A DNA stretch of 64,000 bases from JAHZMA01 sp965205905 (GTDB lineage Bacteria; Pseudomonadota; Alphaproteobacteria; JABAAW01; JAHZMA01), in NCBI GenBank assembly GCA_965205905.1, contig CBDBHZ010000011.1:186001-250000 (forward strand), written 5' to 3'. The position numbers and the translations under genes were made by a program. Position 1 is the stretch's first letter. Each line of letters begins with the position of its first letter. Under the pieces are notes generated by a model. It had not been told where the DNA came from, did no database searches, and was given only the letters and a program-made list of their open reading frames with translations. Of this stretch, positions 8,509 to 17,689 are shown piece by piece.

Positions 8509-11500
8509 TTAGCTTTTTACAGCCGCACCAATATTCGGATTTGCCGATTTGCCTTGATTTGTTTTTTCAGCCTCACGTTGTTTTTCAAAATAGTGGTTGA
8601 ACAGAAACAACCCACTTGGCGTAACAATCAAAGTCAGCACAGTGGCAAACCCCATACCAAACACAATCGCCGCCGCTAATTGTTGCCAAAAAGCGGTCGA
8701 TGGGTCATCAAGCGCATAGCCCCGATTCACAAAATCAATTTCCAATCGAATCACCAACGGAATCAAACCTAGCATGGTGGTGCCAGTGGTCATCAAAACA
8801 GGGCGCAATCTTTGCGCGCAAGTTTGAATGATTGATTGATAATAATCGCCCTTTGTCCGCTTCATCAGCGTGTTGAAAGTATCAATCAACACAATATTAT
8901 TATTCACCACAATCCCCGCTAATGAAATCACCCCAATGCCTGACATGATAATGCCAAATGGTTGACGGATAATCAGCAAGCCTAGCATCACGCCAATGGT
9001 CGACATAATCACTGCCGATAATATCAAGAAACATTGATAGAATGAGTTAAATTGCGTCAATAAAATCAGTGCCATCACGAATAAAGCAATGCCAAATGCT
9101 TTTTGCAAAAACGCACTTGCCTCTGCTTGGTCGGCATTTTCACCGGTAAATTCAAAGCTCACCGATGCGGGCAAGCCTAATTGCGGTATTTCTTCTTGCA
9201 GCTCTTCAATTTTATTGGCCGCCAACACGCCCCTTTGTAAATCAGAACGCACAAACGAGATTCGTTTTTGGTCAACGCGCCGCACCAAAGGTGTTTTTAA
9301 CACGGCTTCACGCGTTACAAAATTACCCATCGGCACATCACCGCCACTGGTGGCGATTCGCAAAGAATCCAACTGTTCGGTTGAGCGCACCGATTTCGGT
9401 AAGCGCATGATAATATCAATCTCGTCATTGCTATCATCAGGGCGATACGAACTTAACGTAATGCCGTTGGTAATCAGCCGCACATAATTGCCAATCGTGC
9501 TGATATTAATATCATATTTATAGGCTTCCTCGCGGTCAACATTCAACTGCCACTCGATACCCGGTGGGCTGATACTATCTTCAATATCACGAATACCGGG
9601 CGATTTTTCCAAATGTTCACGCACAATAATCGCGGCACGATTCAAATCATCAAATGAATCACTGCTTAACTGAATCGAAATGGGCTGCCCCGTTGGCGGT
9701 CCATTCTCACCTTGCCGCACTTCCACATAAATACCGGGTATTAAGCTCATTTTGGCATCAATATCTTTGACAATCTCATCACTTTTGCGCCTATCGTGCC
9801 AATCAACATATTCCAGATTGATCACGCCAATCACATCTTCTGCCACATCGCGCCCATCTGATACTGTGCCTGCCGATGCCGTGATATTCTCAATTTCATT
9901 TTTTTCTTGCTTCAATTCAAGCACCGCTTTTTCAACCTGTTGCACCAAAACATCACGTTCTGTGGTGGAATAATTACCACGCGCATGAACCAATAAAACG
10001 GCTTGTTCGCTATCGCCACTGGGGAAAAATTCTACGCCACGCCCAAGCACCCCATAAAGCACCCATGATAGCACCATCGCGATTACCGCACCTGCTAAAA
10101 TACGGCGCGGATATTTCAACGCCCAATTTTCTAAAAAACTAAGATAGCTTTGCGTGAAGCGACTGGTTTTATCAATATCAATCATATCGCGCCTATCTTC
10201 ATTCACCACAACTGATACACGATGTTCATCATCGGCAAGCCCGCCTTCTATTTTTTCGTCAATCCATGGTCCAATCACTTTATAGCCACGCCATACGCCA
10301 TAGGCAAAGCCCAAAATTTTACCAAGCCCTGCCAGCGGTGGTAGCAATATTCCTAACACTGCGCCTGCCAAACTATAGACAATAAAGCCACAAATCACTG
10401 CGACAGCACAGCGCAATATCGCCGCAAAATGCCCCCCAACAATCGGCAAGAAAAACAGTGCCATCACCAAAGATGAGGAGAGAATAAAAATCACTGTTAG
10501 TGGTAAATAACCCATAAATTCACCCACCAAACCCGGCCAGAATAATAATGGCATAAAGGCGGCAAGTGTGGTGCCAGTAGATGCGATAATTGGCCATGCC
10601 ATTTTTTTAGATGCCAATGCGAAAGCTTCAATTTTGCTGTAACCCTCATCAATTTTACGTTCAGCATATTCGGCGACCACAATCGCGCCATCCACCAGCA
10701 GCCCCACCGAAATAATTAACCCAAACAACACGACAAAATTCAGCGTAACGCCCAGAAGGTTCATCACCAAAATGCCACTTAAAAACGACCCAGGTATCGC
10801 CACCCCCACCAATAAAGAGGGGCGCAAACCAAGCGTTGCCAAAATCACAATCATCACCAAAATAATCGCGCTAATCACCGAATTTTGAAGGCTAGAAAGT
10901 GAACTTCTAATATTATCAGCCTCGTCTTGGGTAATCACCACCGATATGGCTTGCGGCCAATCTTTGGTAACCTCATCAACCAGCGCATGGGCATCAAGCG
11001 ATGTTTGAATAATATTCTCGCCCGTGCGCTTCACCACCGATAGGGTAAGTGCCGATTCGCCATTGAGCCTTGAAAAAGCCCGCACATCTTTAAATGTGCG
11101 TTTAATATCAGTAATATCTTCAAGCACCAAAACCGATTCGCCAGATGAAATAATCGGAAACCTCTTTAAATCATCAATACTTTCAATCAGGCTAGGCACT
11201 TTAATCGCGAAACTGCCAGACTCACCTTCCAAATTACCCGCCGCCACTAGCAAATTAGACGATGCAATCGCGCGAATCACTTGGTCTGGCGTAACATTAT
11301 AGGATTGTAATTTCACTGGATTAATCGTTACCTCAACAACTTCATCACGGTCGCCATCTAAATCAACGCGCAAAACTTGTGATAATTTTTCAATCTCTTC
11401 TTGTAAAATTTGGGCATAATCCAATAAAATTCGGCTATCAATCTCGCCAGAAAGTGATATTTGCATCACTGGAAACAGGCTGAAATTAACCTCGTTCACA

Positions 11501-11880
11501 TTGGGGTCGTTCGCATCGGCGGGTAAATCGCCTTTGACCTCATCAATTTTTTCGCGCACATCGCGCAATGCTTGTTCAACATCAAAGCCTGCATCAAATT
11601 CCAACACCACATTACCGCCACCCAAATAAGAGGTTGACCTTAACTCTTTCAAGCCTTCCACTTGCGAGACTGCCTTTTCAATTGGTTTCACCAATAAGCG
11701 TTCGGCATCAAACGGTGATATGCCTTGCAATGATGTAGAAACATAAACAATCGGAATCGCAATATCAGGCGCGGATTCTTTAGGAATAGAACTATAGGCA
11801 GAAGCCCCTGCAAACAATAATAATACCAGCAACAACACAAAAGTGCGCGCACGTTGCATTCCTAAATCAATGATTGACAT
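8509..11880 (-). CDS. RND efflux transporter permease (AcrB/HAE1 type)
   Basis: A 1123-residue inner-membrane proton/drug antiporter with the standard two-fold layout: membrane segments near both halves and two large periplasmic loops. The TM4 motif reads GLLVDGAIVVAEYAERK, so only the first of the two AcrB aspartates (D407/D408) is kept. The TM10 motif reads GIVVNNNIVLIDTFN, with Asn where AcrB has Lys940. An extra hydrophobic and charged insert of about 100 residues sits between the halves (around residues 490-580). AAGGAGATATTCA precedes the ATG. It follows its adaptor gene by 13 bases. No outer-membrane channel gene is adjacent. Confidence 0.93.
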   Translation of the reverse strand: MSIIDLGMQRARTFVLLLVLLLFAGASAYSSIPKESAPDIAIPIVYVSTSLQGISPFDAERLLVKPIEKAVSQVEGLKELRSTSYLGGGNVVLEFDAGFDVEQALRDVREKIDEVKGDLPADANDPNVNEVNFSLFPVMQISLSGEIDSRILLDYAQILQEEIEKLSQVLRVDLDGDRDEVVEVTINPVKLQSYNVTPDQVIRAIASSNLLVAAGNLEGESGSFAIKVPSLIESIDDLKRFPIISSGESVLVLEDITDIKRTFKDVRAFSRLNGESALTLSVVKRTGENIIQTSLDAHALVDEVTKDWPQAISVVITQDEADNIRSSLSSLQNSVISAIILVMIVILATLGLRPSLLVGVAIPGSFLSGILVMNLLGVTLNFVVLFGLIISVGLLVDGAIVVAEYAERKIDEGYSKIEAFALASKKMAWPIIASTGTTLAAFMPLLFWPGLVGEFMGYLPLTVIFILSSSLVMALFFLPIVGGHFAAILRCAVAVICGFIVYSLAGAVLGILLPPLAGLGKILGFAYGVWRGYKVIGPWIDEKIEGGLADDEHRVSVVVNEDRRDMIDIDKTSRFTQSYLSFLENWALKYPRRILAGAVIAMVLSWVLYGVLGRGVEFFPSGDSEQAVLLVHARGNYSTTERDVLVQQVEKAVLELKQEKNEIENITASAGTVSDGRDVAEDVIGVINLEYVDWHDRRKSDEIVKDIDAKMSLIPGIYVEVRQGENGPPTGQPISIQLSSDSFDDLNRAAIIVREHLEKSPGIRDIEDSISPPGIEWQLNVDREEAYKYDINISTIGNYVRLITNGITLSSYRPDDSNDEIDIIMRLPKSVRSTEQLDSLRIATSGGDVPMGNFVTREAVLKTPLVRRVDQKRISFVRSDLQRGVLAANKIEELQEEIPQLGLPASVSFEFTGENADQAEASAFLQKAFGIALFVMALILLTQFNSFYQCFLILSAVIMSTIGVMLGLLIIRQPFGIIMSGIGVISLAGIVVNNNIVLIDTFNTLMKRTKGDYYQSIIQTCAQRLRPVLMTTGTTMLGLIPLVIRLEIDFVNRGYALDDPSTAFWQQLAAAIVFGMGFATVLTLIVTPSGLFLFNHYFEKQREAEKTNQGKSANPNIGAAVKS

Positions 11881-11893
11881 TGAATATCTCCTT

Positions 11894-13273
11894 TTATTCT
11901 TGCGCTGATTCAGGTGATGTTTCTAAATCAGGCGCAGATTCCGTTTCAGTAATTGGCTCAATATTATCTTCTTTGGCATCTTCGTTGGCTTCTGCTGGTT
12001 CTTCTTTTAGAATCGCTTCCACTGTTTCGCCCGCTGTTACGGTTTCTTGACCTGCAATAATAATCGTAACCTGTTCAGCCAAGCCCGCCACCCATACACC
12101 GCTACCATCAGTTTGCACCACATCAATCGATGCAAATTCAACAATATTATTCCTATCCACTAAGCGCACGCCAATCGTGCCATCACTATCTAGCGTCAAC
12201 CAACCCGATGAAATAAAATGCGCGTTTTGAATTTTTTGTGGCAAGCGTAATATCGCAGGCACACCATCGCGGATTTCTTGATTTTCGTTCGGCACAATCA
12301 CTTCAACCGCAAACGAGCGCGTGCGTAAATTGGCAGAGTTAGAAATAAACACCAATTCGCCTTGATAGGTCTCACCTGCAATCTCAACCTCAAGCGTGCC
12401 TAACCCTTGCAATCTATCAACTTCTTTTTCAGAAACATAGCCCGTAATTTTGACTTGGCTTAAATCAACCACCGTGCCAACAAATGTGCCGGGCGAGACA
12501 TAATCACCAATATCCAAAGGCGAATCAACCAATGTGCCTGCAAAAGGTGCGCTATAGCGGCTTTTTTCAAGATTGTAACGGGCGCGTTCTAGCGCTGCTT
12601 CGGCACGGGCAAAATTCGCCCGAATTTCAGTTGCCTTAACCTGTGATTCATAACCGCCACGCGCCAATGATACCGCCGCTTGATTTTCAAGTCGCAACTG
12701 ATTATAGGTCGCCTGCGCCTGCTTTAATTCCGCCGCCCGAATCGCATTATCCAATGTTAGAAACACTTCATTTTGTTCTAAATCACTGCCTTTGGTTTTA
12801 ACAATCGTTCTGACTGTGCCTGCTGTTTGGGCGCGAATCTCTAATTTATGATTGGCTTCGGTAACGCCTGAAATTTCTACAATCGGTGAATGAGAGCGCG
12901 CAACCGATGCTTTAACCTGCACTGTGCGGGCAGCACTCAAATCTTGTGGCGAGCCAAAACCGCCACTGCCACCACCAATAGAACCGCTGAAAATCCATAA
13001 CACTGTGAATAATGCCACCAATACCGACATCCGTGATGATGCTTCTAGCCCCTTAAACCAGCGATAGGGTTTTGTATTATGGCAGGGGCGCAATGCCACA
13101 TTATCGATAAAATCAATGGCTTTGCTACCGCTCGCAAAAAATTTGCTAAACGCAATATCCAAGCCCAGAATAACATAGCCCGGAATTTTGCTGATAAACC
13201 GCAACCCTGCCCCAATAAAAATTAATGGTTTACGCAACAATTTTGATAATAGATTTTTTATTCTTGAAAACAT
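11894..13273 (-). CDS. RND efflux periplasmic adaptor (membrane fusion protein)
   Basis: A 459-residue HlyD/AcrA-like adaptor. An unusually long cytoplasmic N-terminus (about 80 residues) precedes one membrane segment (MSVLVALFTVLWIFSGSIGG). Then come a barrel-sandwich half (VRTIVKTKGSDLEQNEVFLT), a helical hairpin with ARAEAALERARYNLEKSRY, the second half (APFAGTLVDSPLDIGDYVSPG) and a beta-barrel. The C-terminus is an acidic tail rich in Glu, Ala and Pro. It is the first gene of the pump operon and would link the permease to an outer-membrane channel encoded elsewhere. Confidence 0.92.
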   Translation of the reverse strand: MFSRIKNLLSKLLRKPLIFIGAGLRFISKIPGYVILGLDIAFSKFFASGSKAIDFIDNVALRPCHNTKPYRWFKGLEASSRMSVLVALFTVLWIFSGSIGGGSGGFGSPQDLSAARTVQVKASVARSHSPIVEISGVTEANHKLEIRAQTAGTVRTIVKTKGSDLEQNEVFLTLDNAIRAAELKQAQATYNQLRLENQAAVSLARGGYESQVKATEIRANFARAEAALERARYNLEKSRYSAPFAGTLVDSPLDIGDYVSPGTFVGTVVDLSQVKITGYVSEKEVDRLQGLGTLEVEIAGETYQGELVFISNSANLRTRSFAVEVIVPNENQEIRDGVPAILRLPQKIQNAHFISSGWLTLDSDGTIGVRLVDRNNIVEFASIDVVQTDGSGVWVAGLAEQVTIIIAGQETVTAGETVEAILKEEPAEANEDAKEDNIEPITETESAPDLETSPESAQE

Positions 13274-13327
13274 CTCAAACCTTACTTCAATTTATTCAAC
13301 ATATAAGCACCCTATATAATATACTCT

Positions 13328-13356
13328 ATCATAAGAGACTCTCTTCGGTAATACAA
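13328..13356 (-). promoter_or_regulatory. Promoter of the RND pump operon with a palindromic operator in the spacer
   Basis: On the minus strand TTGTAT (+ strand 13351-13356) and TATGAT (13328-13333) are separated by exactly 17 bases. The odd palindrome AAGAGACTCTCTT (13333-13345) fills much of that spacer. This is the usual position of a TetR- or MarR-type repressor site in front of efflux genes. No regulator gene is adjacent, so the binding protein is unknown. Confidence 0.5.
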
Positions 13357-13367
13357 TAAAATTAGTA

Positions 13368-14288
13368 TCAATATTTATTCTGATAAATAGAAACAATCTT
13401 ATTCAACATATCCAACGCTTCAGCACGCGGACGCTGAAACGCGTTTCGCCCTATTATCGACCCATTGGCACCACCATCACGCAACGCCCGAATTTCGTCA
13501 TACAGAGAATCTAAATCTTTGGCTGCACCGCCCGAAAACACCACAATTCTACGCCCATTAAAGCAAGATTGCACAATATGGGCAATTCTATCCGATAATG
13601 TCTCACGTTCAATATTATATTTTTCGTAAATTTCTTTTGCCTCTTTTTGCTCTAAATGCGCGGTAGGTGGCTTCACCTTAATGATATGCGCGCCCAATAA
13701 TGCGGCTTGATGGGCGGCATAAGCGGTAACATCTAACGCTGTTTCACCCTGTTTGCTTAAATCACCACCACGCGGATATGACCAAATCACCACCGCAAGC
13801 CCGTATGCTTTTGCCTCTTGTGCCATTTCGCGAATTTCTTCAACCAGATTAAATTGCTTATCGGAGCCCGGATAAATGGTAAAACCAATCGCGCTTGCGC
13901 CTATCCGCAAGGCATCTTGCACCGATGCTGTTACTGCTTGGTCTTTGCTAACCGCCCAGCTGGTGGAAGAATTTACTTTGAGGATTGTTGGAATCTGCCC
14001 TGCAAATGTATCCGCGCCTGCTTCTAATGCACCCAATGGTGCGGCATAGGCATTTAGCCCTGCATCAATCGCCAACCGATAATGATAATGTGGGTCATAA
14101 CCTGCTGGATTTGGTGCGAATGACCGTGCTGGACCATGTTCAAACCCTTGGTCAACTGGCAAAATCACCATTTTACCCGAACCACCTAACTTGCCTTGCA
14201 TTAACAATCTGGCGATATTCGCCTTTGTGCCCGGATTATCTGACTCATAATGGCTTAAAATTTTTCTGACGATGCGCGTCATTCTCAT
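13368..14288 (-). CDS. fbaB: Fructose-bisphosphate aldolase class I (DhnA/FbaB type)
   Basis: A 306-residue Schiff-base aldolase that splits fructose 1,6-bisphosphate into dihydroxyacetone phosphate and glyceraldehyde 3-phosphate. Visible family blocks are ILPVDQGFEHGPARSF near the N-terminus, YPGSDKQFN, the lysine strand HIIKVKPPTAH, and the phosphate loop VVFSGGAAKD. The longest frame begins at 14516, but AGGAG lies seven bases before the ATG at 14288 and the family N-terminus (MRMTRIVRKIL) begins there, so I used that start. It is divergent from argJ across 108 bases. Confidence 0.92.
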   Translation of the reverse strand: MRMTRIVRKILSHYESDNPGTKANIARLLMQGKLGGSGKMVILPVDQGFEHGPARSFAPNPAGYDPHYHYRLAIDAGLNAYAAPLGALEAGADTFAGQIPTILKVNSSTSWAVSKDQAVTASVQDALRIGASAIGFTIYPGSDKQFNLVEEIREMAQEAKAYGLAVVIWSYPRGGDLSKQGETALDVTAYAAHQAALLGAHIIKVKPPTAHLEQKEAKEIYEKYNIERETLSDRIAHIVQSCFNGRRIVVFSGGAAKDLDSLYDEIRALRDGGANGSIIGRNAFQRPRAEALDMLNKIVSIYQNKY

Positions 14289-14396
14289 TATCATTCTCCT
14301 AAAAATGAATATACACTCCTTATTATTACCATAAAATTCATAAAATTTCAATAAAAGACATTTGAGTTTTTTAGCGGCATCATCTAATATAGCCCT

Positions 14397-15602
14397 ATGA
14401 TGAATAAAATAAAATTTCCGCACATGCCCGTTATTAAGGGCGTTACAATGGCACATGCCGCCGCCCAACTGCATTATAAAAAGCGTGATGATTTGCTTTT
14501 GTTTCATTTGGCGCAAGGCAGTTATGTGGCTGGCACCCTTGCCCGTTCTTCTATGGCGGGTGCGCCAATTATCTGGAACAAGCCAATCTTAAAGCAAGCC
14601 CGCGCCGAAGCGATTATTGTGAATGCAGGCAATGCCAATGTTTTGACGGGCGCAAATGGCATCACTGCCACCACCGAAATTGCTGATGCGCTAGGCAAAT
14701 CACTCGGCATTAATCCGCACCATATTCTGCAAGCCTCAACGGGCGTGATTGGTGAGATTTTACCGCATCATAAAATCATTCAGCAAATCCCGTCTTTATG
14801 TAAAAACCTTACCGATAATGCTTGGGAACAAGCAGCGCGTGCCATCATGACCACCGATACCATGCCTAAAGGCTCAACCGCTTCGTGCATGATTGGTGAG
14901 AAAAAAATCAACATTGCAGGCATTGCCAAAGGGTCTGGCATGATTGCGCCCGATATGGCAACCATGCTCAGCTTTATTTTTACCGATGCCCTTATTGCCC
15001 CGCATATGCTGAAAAAAATCACTCAAAATTTGGTGACGCAAACCTTTAATTGCATCACGGTTGATGGCGATAGTTCCACCAGTGATATGGTGATTATGGC
15101 GGCGACGGGGGCAGCGCAAAATCAGCTAAGCGATGATGATGTTGTTTTGAATGATTTTACAAAAGCCCTGCATCAGGTGATGCTTGACCTTGCCACCCAA
15201 ATTGTCCGCGATGGCGAGGGCGCACGTAAATTTATCACCTATCATTTGCGCGGTGCAAAAAATGATGATTCGGCACGGATTATCGGCAAATCAATCGCCA
15301 ATTCACCCTTAGTGAAAACCGCAATCGCGGGCGGTGATGCAAATTGGGGGCGAATTGCGATGGCGGTGGGTAAATCGGGCGAACCTGCATCGCAACATGA
15401 TTTATCAATCATTATCGCTGATGAGATTTTGCTGAAAAAGGGTGAATTGCAATCATTCAATATCAAAAAATTGGATAATTATTTTAAGGGTGATGAGATT
15501 GAGATTTTGGTTGATATTGGTTTGGGCAAGGGGGACGCCACCATTTATGGCTGTGATTTTACCGAAGATTATATCAAAATCAATGCCGATTACCGTTCTT
15601 GA
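14397..15602 (+). CDS. argJ: Bifunctional ornithine acetyltransferase / N-acetylglutamate synthase
   Basis: A 401-residue protein of the arginine pathway that transfers the acetyl group from N-acetylornithine to glutamate. The precursor cleaves itself before a Thr nucleophile, visible as PDMATMLSF with Thr189. The block FNCITVDGDSSTSDMV is typical of ArgJ. It can also use acetyl-CoA in bifunctional members; the sequence does not settle that. A second ATG follows the first directly, so the start may be one codon later. mutT follows 32 bases downstream. Confidence 0.95.
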   Translation: MMNKIKFPHMPVIKGVTMAHAAAQLHYKKRDDLLLFHLAQGSYVAGTLARSSMAGAPIIWNKPILKQARAEAIIVNAGNANVLTGANGITATTEIADALGKSLGINPHHILQASTGVIGEILPHHKIIQQIPSLCKNLTDNAWEQAARAIMTTDTMPKGSTASCMIGEKKINIAGIAKGSGMIAPDMATMLSFIFTDALIAPHMLKKITQNLVTQTFNCITVDGDSSTSDMVIMAATGAAQNQLSDDDVVLNDFTKALHQVMLDLATQIVRDGEGARKFITYHLRGAKNDDSARIIGKSIANSPLVKTAIAGGDANWGRIAMAVGKSGEPASQHDLSIIIADEILLKKGELQSFNIKKLDNYFKGDEIEILVDIGLGKGDATIYGCDFTEDYIKINADYRS

Positions 15603-15634
15603 AATGACCCCCGAAAGACTAAAGCCAAAAAATA

Positions 15635-16075
15635 ATGAATAACGCCTGCGAACAGCAACAATTACCCCTCACCACCAAACAGATAAAATTAGTGGTAGCG
15701 GCGGCATTGGTTGATGCTGATGGCAGGGTGTTGATTAATGAACGCCCGACTGGCAAAGCATTCAGTGGCTATTGGGAATTCCCGGGGGGTAAGATAGAAG
15801 CGGGCGAAACCCCAGAAGCGGCGTTATTACGCGAATTGCATGAGGAGCTGAATATAACAACATCATTGGGTTGCTTTGCGCCGATTGCGTTTGCCAGTCA
15901 TTCTTATGATGATTTTCATTTGCTAATGCCACTCTATATCTGCCATTTATGGCATGGTGATATTATCGCGCGCGACCAACAGAAACTGCAATGGGTGCGG
16001 GGCGTTGAGCTTTATCGCTATAAAATGTTGCCTGCTGATATACCGCTAATTCCATTATTATTGGAATGGCTGTAA
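15635..16075 (+). CDS. mutT: Nudix hydrolase, 8-oxo-dGTP diphosphatase (MutT)
   Basis: A 146-residue Nudix protein with the complete box GGKIEAGETPEAALLRELHE followed by ELNI. Its GYWEFPGGK entry and the DADGRVLINERP strand are typical of MutT. It would remove oxidised dGTP from the nucleotide pool. Adjacency to argJ fits an operon. Its stop touches the stop of a convergent small gene. Confidence 0.9.
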   Translation: MNNACEQQQLPLTTKQIKLVVAAALVDADGRVLINERPTGKAFSGYWEFPGGKIEAGETPEAALLRELHEELNITTSLGCFAPIAFASHSYDDFHLLMPLYICHLWHGDIIARDQQKLQWVRGVELYRYKMLPADIPLIPLLLEWL

Positions 16076-16438
16076 TTACACCACCACATTAAAAATTGAG
16101 CCACGTCCCGAATAATTTTGCTGTAATTGATTTTGATTGCTGCTTGTTAGAATATTATTAAGTCTGGTAAAGGCGGCCTCAACATTAAATGGGCTGTTCG
16201 CGCTGATATTAGCGAGATTAAAATTCGACGTTGGCGCATTTGCTGTTGGTGCGCTATTAACATTAGTGGTAGGAGTAATCTCGGCAGGAGTAGGAGTAGT
16301 TTCGGCAGGAGAAGGGCGCAGATTTTGGCTAAAATCGACAAATGATTGCGTCGCCGAAGCGGCTTTTCTTGCTGGTGCTTGCGGTAAAGTGGGGCGTTCA
16401 GGGCGCAATGTAAATAAATTTTCAACATCATAGACCAT
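16076..16438 (-). CDS. Small Pro/Ala/Thr/Asn-rich protein of unknown function
   Basis: I do not recognise this 120-residue protein. It starts with MVYDVENLFTLRPERPTLP and has a low-complexity middle with degenerate TPTPAEITPTT repeats. The Asn/Gln-rich C-terminus ends NVVV. There is no signal peptide or membrane segment. The case for a real gene is the strong AAAGGAG about seven bases before the ATG and an exact fit between mutT and the next intergenic region. The opposite strand also has an open frame, without a comparable ribosome-binding site. Confidence 0.6.
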   Translation of the reverse strand: MVYDVENLFTLRPERPTLPQAPARKAASATQSFVDFSQNLRPSPAETTPTPAEITPTTNVNSAPTANAPTSNFNLANISANSPFNVEAAFTRLNNILTSSNQNQLQQNYSGRGSIFNVVV

Positions 16439-16584
16439 CAGATGACTCCTTTAAGTTTAATCATCTCCCCATTCAGAATATTTGGCAAATTCCATGCCAT
16501 ATATTAATATAATCTAGCCTATCGTGATTCATGCGTCAAGCGAATCGATAATTTCCATTTTCATTTACTGATTTTAGGATTATA

Positions 16585-17604
16585 ATGATATGTTATTTCA
16601 ATTATTTGGTAGGTATTAAAAGCATGACCATATCACTGAAACCGATTGCCACAGGCAAATCCGACCAAATATCACTCTTGCTGATACAAGGCTTTACAAT
16701 GTTACCATTCGCATCATTGATTGACCCATTCAGGATGGCGAACCGTTTAAGCGGTAAAACACTCTATCAATGGCATCTTATCTCGGTCGATGGCGAGGCT
16801 GTTTCATCATCTGGCGATATTGCCATTAATGTTGATGGCGCGATTGATAATATTATTGATAGTGGCATTCCGATGGATAATCTATTTATTTGCGGGGGCG
16901 TTAATATCCACCAATTTAACGACAGACGCGTTTTGAATTTTATACAGCGCATGGGGCGTAGCGATAATTATCTGGGCGCGATATGCACGGGCAGTTATTT
17001 ATTGGCGCGTGCGGGCGTGTTGAATGGCTATCGTTGCACCATTCATTGGGAAAATTTAGATGCGTTTCGTGAAAATTTCCCCGACTTAGATAGCCGTGCC
17101 AGCCTGTATGAATTTGACCGCAATCGCCTTACCTGTTGCGGTTCAACCGCTGCCTTTGAAATGAGTGTGCGGATTATTAAAGAAAAGCACGGCACACAGC
17201 TTGCCGATGATATTTGCGAACAATTCATTCAAGAAAAAAAACGGCATTATGATGATGATAATAACCTGTTGCCCATCAGGGTAAGGTTACAGGTGAATCA
17301 CCAAAAATTGGTGAAAGCCATCAGCGCGATGGAAGATAATTGCGAAAAAACAATTTCGCGCGAAGAAATAGCCGCCATTGCGGGTATTTCATGCAGACAA
17401 TTAGAACGGCTTTTTTATCAGCATATTGGCACAAGCCCACGCCGCTATTATCTAAAAATCAGGTTGGAACGCGCTAAAAGATTGCTACAGCAAACCAATT
17501 TATCGATTGCTGAAATCGCGTTTGCCTGCGGATTTAACACAGCATCGCATTTTTCGCGCTGTTTTCATAATATTTATGGCTTCACCCCCCGAAGCAATAG
17601 ATGA
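16585..17604 (+). CDS. GlxA family transcriptional regulator (DJ-1/PfpI + AraC HTH)
   Basis: A 339-residue regulator. Residues about 25-200 form a DJ-1/PfpI-like domain with the elbow GAICTGSYLLARAGVL and the pattern TIHWENLDAF. The C-terminus is an AraC-type double helix-turn-helix ending in LSIAEIAFACGFNTASHFSRCF. Family members sense amino-acid or quaternary-amine metabolites. It lies 85 bases upstream of the formate dehydrogenase gene on the same strand, which makes that gene a candidate target. The start uses AGGA six bases before the ATG; an ATG at 16624 is an alternative. Confidence 0.88.
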   Translation: MICYFNYLVGIKSMTISLKPIATGKSDQISLLLIQGFTMLPFASLIDPFRMANRLSGKTLYQWHLISVDGEAVSSSGDIAINVDGAIDNIIDSGIPMDNLFICGGVNIHQFNDRRVLNFIQRMGRSDNYLGAICTGSYLLARAGVLNGYRCTIHWENLDAFRENFPDLDSRASLYEFDRNRLTCCGSTAAFEMSVRIIKEKHGTQLADDICEQFIQEKKRHYDDDNNLLPIRVRLQVNHQKLVKAISAMEDNCEKTISREEIAAIAGISCRQLERLFYQHIGTSPRRYYLKIRLERAKRLLQQTNLSIAEIAFACGFNTASHFSRCFHNIYGFTPRSNR

Positions 17605-17689
17605 TATGGCTTGAATTTAAATAAGCGATTGACGCAAATTTTTTCTTGGTTACAATAAGATACGAAAAATTATTATCAATAGGGATATC

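Noticed and set aside
9089..9487. 132-codon plus-strand frame opposite the RND permease
   Set aside because: Antisense shadow, Ser/Arg-rich, no supporting signal.
16137..16433. 98-codon plus-strand frame opposite the small Pro-rich protein
   Set aside because: The minus-strand frame has the better ribosome-binding site; this frame's Val/Gly/Ala repeats mirror the Pro/Ala/Thr repeats of the other strand.
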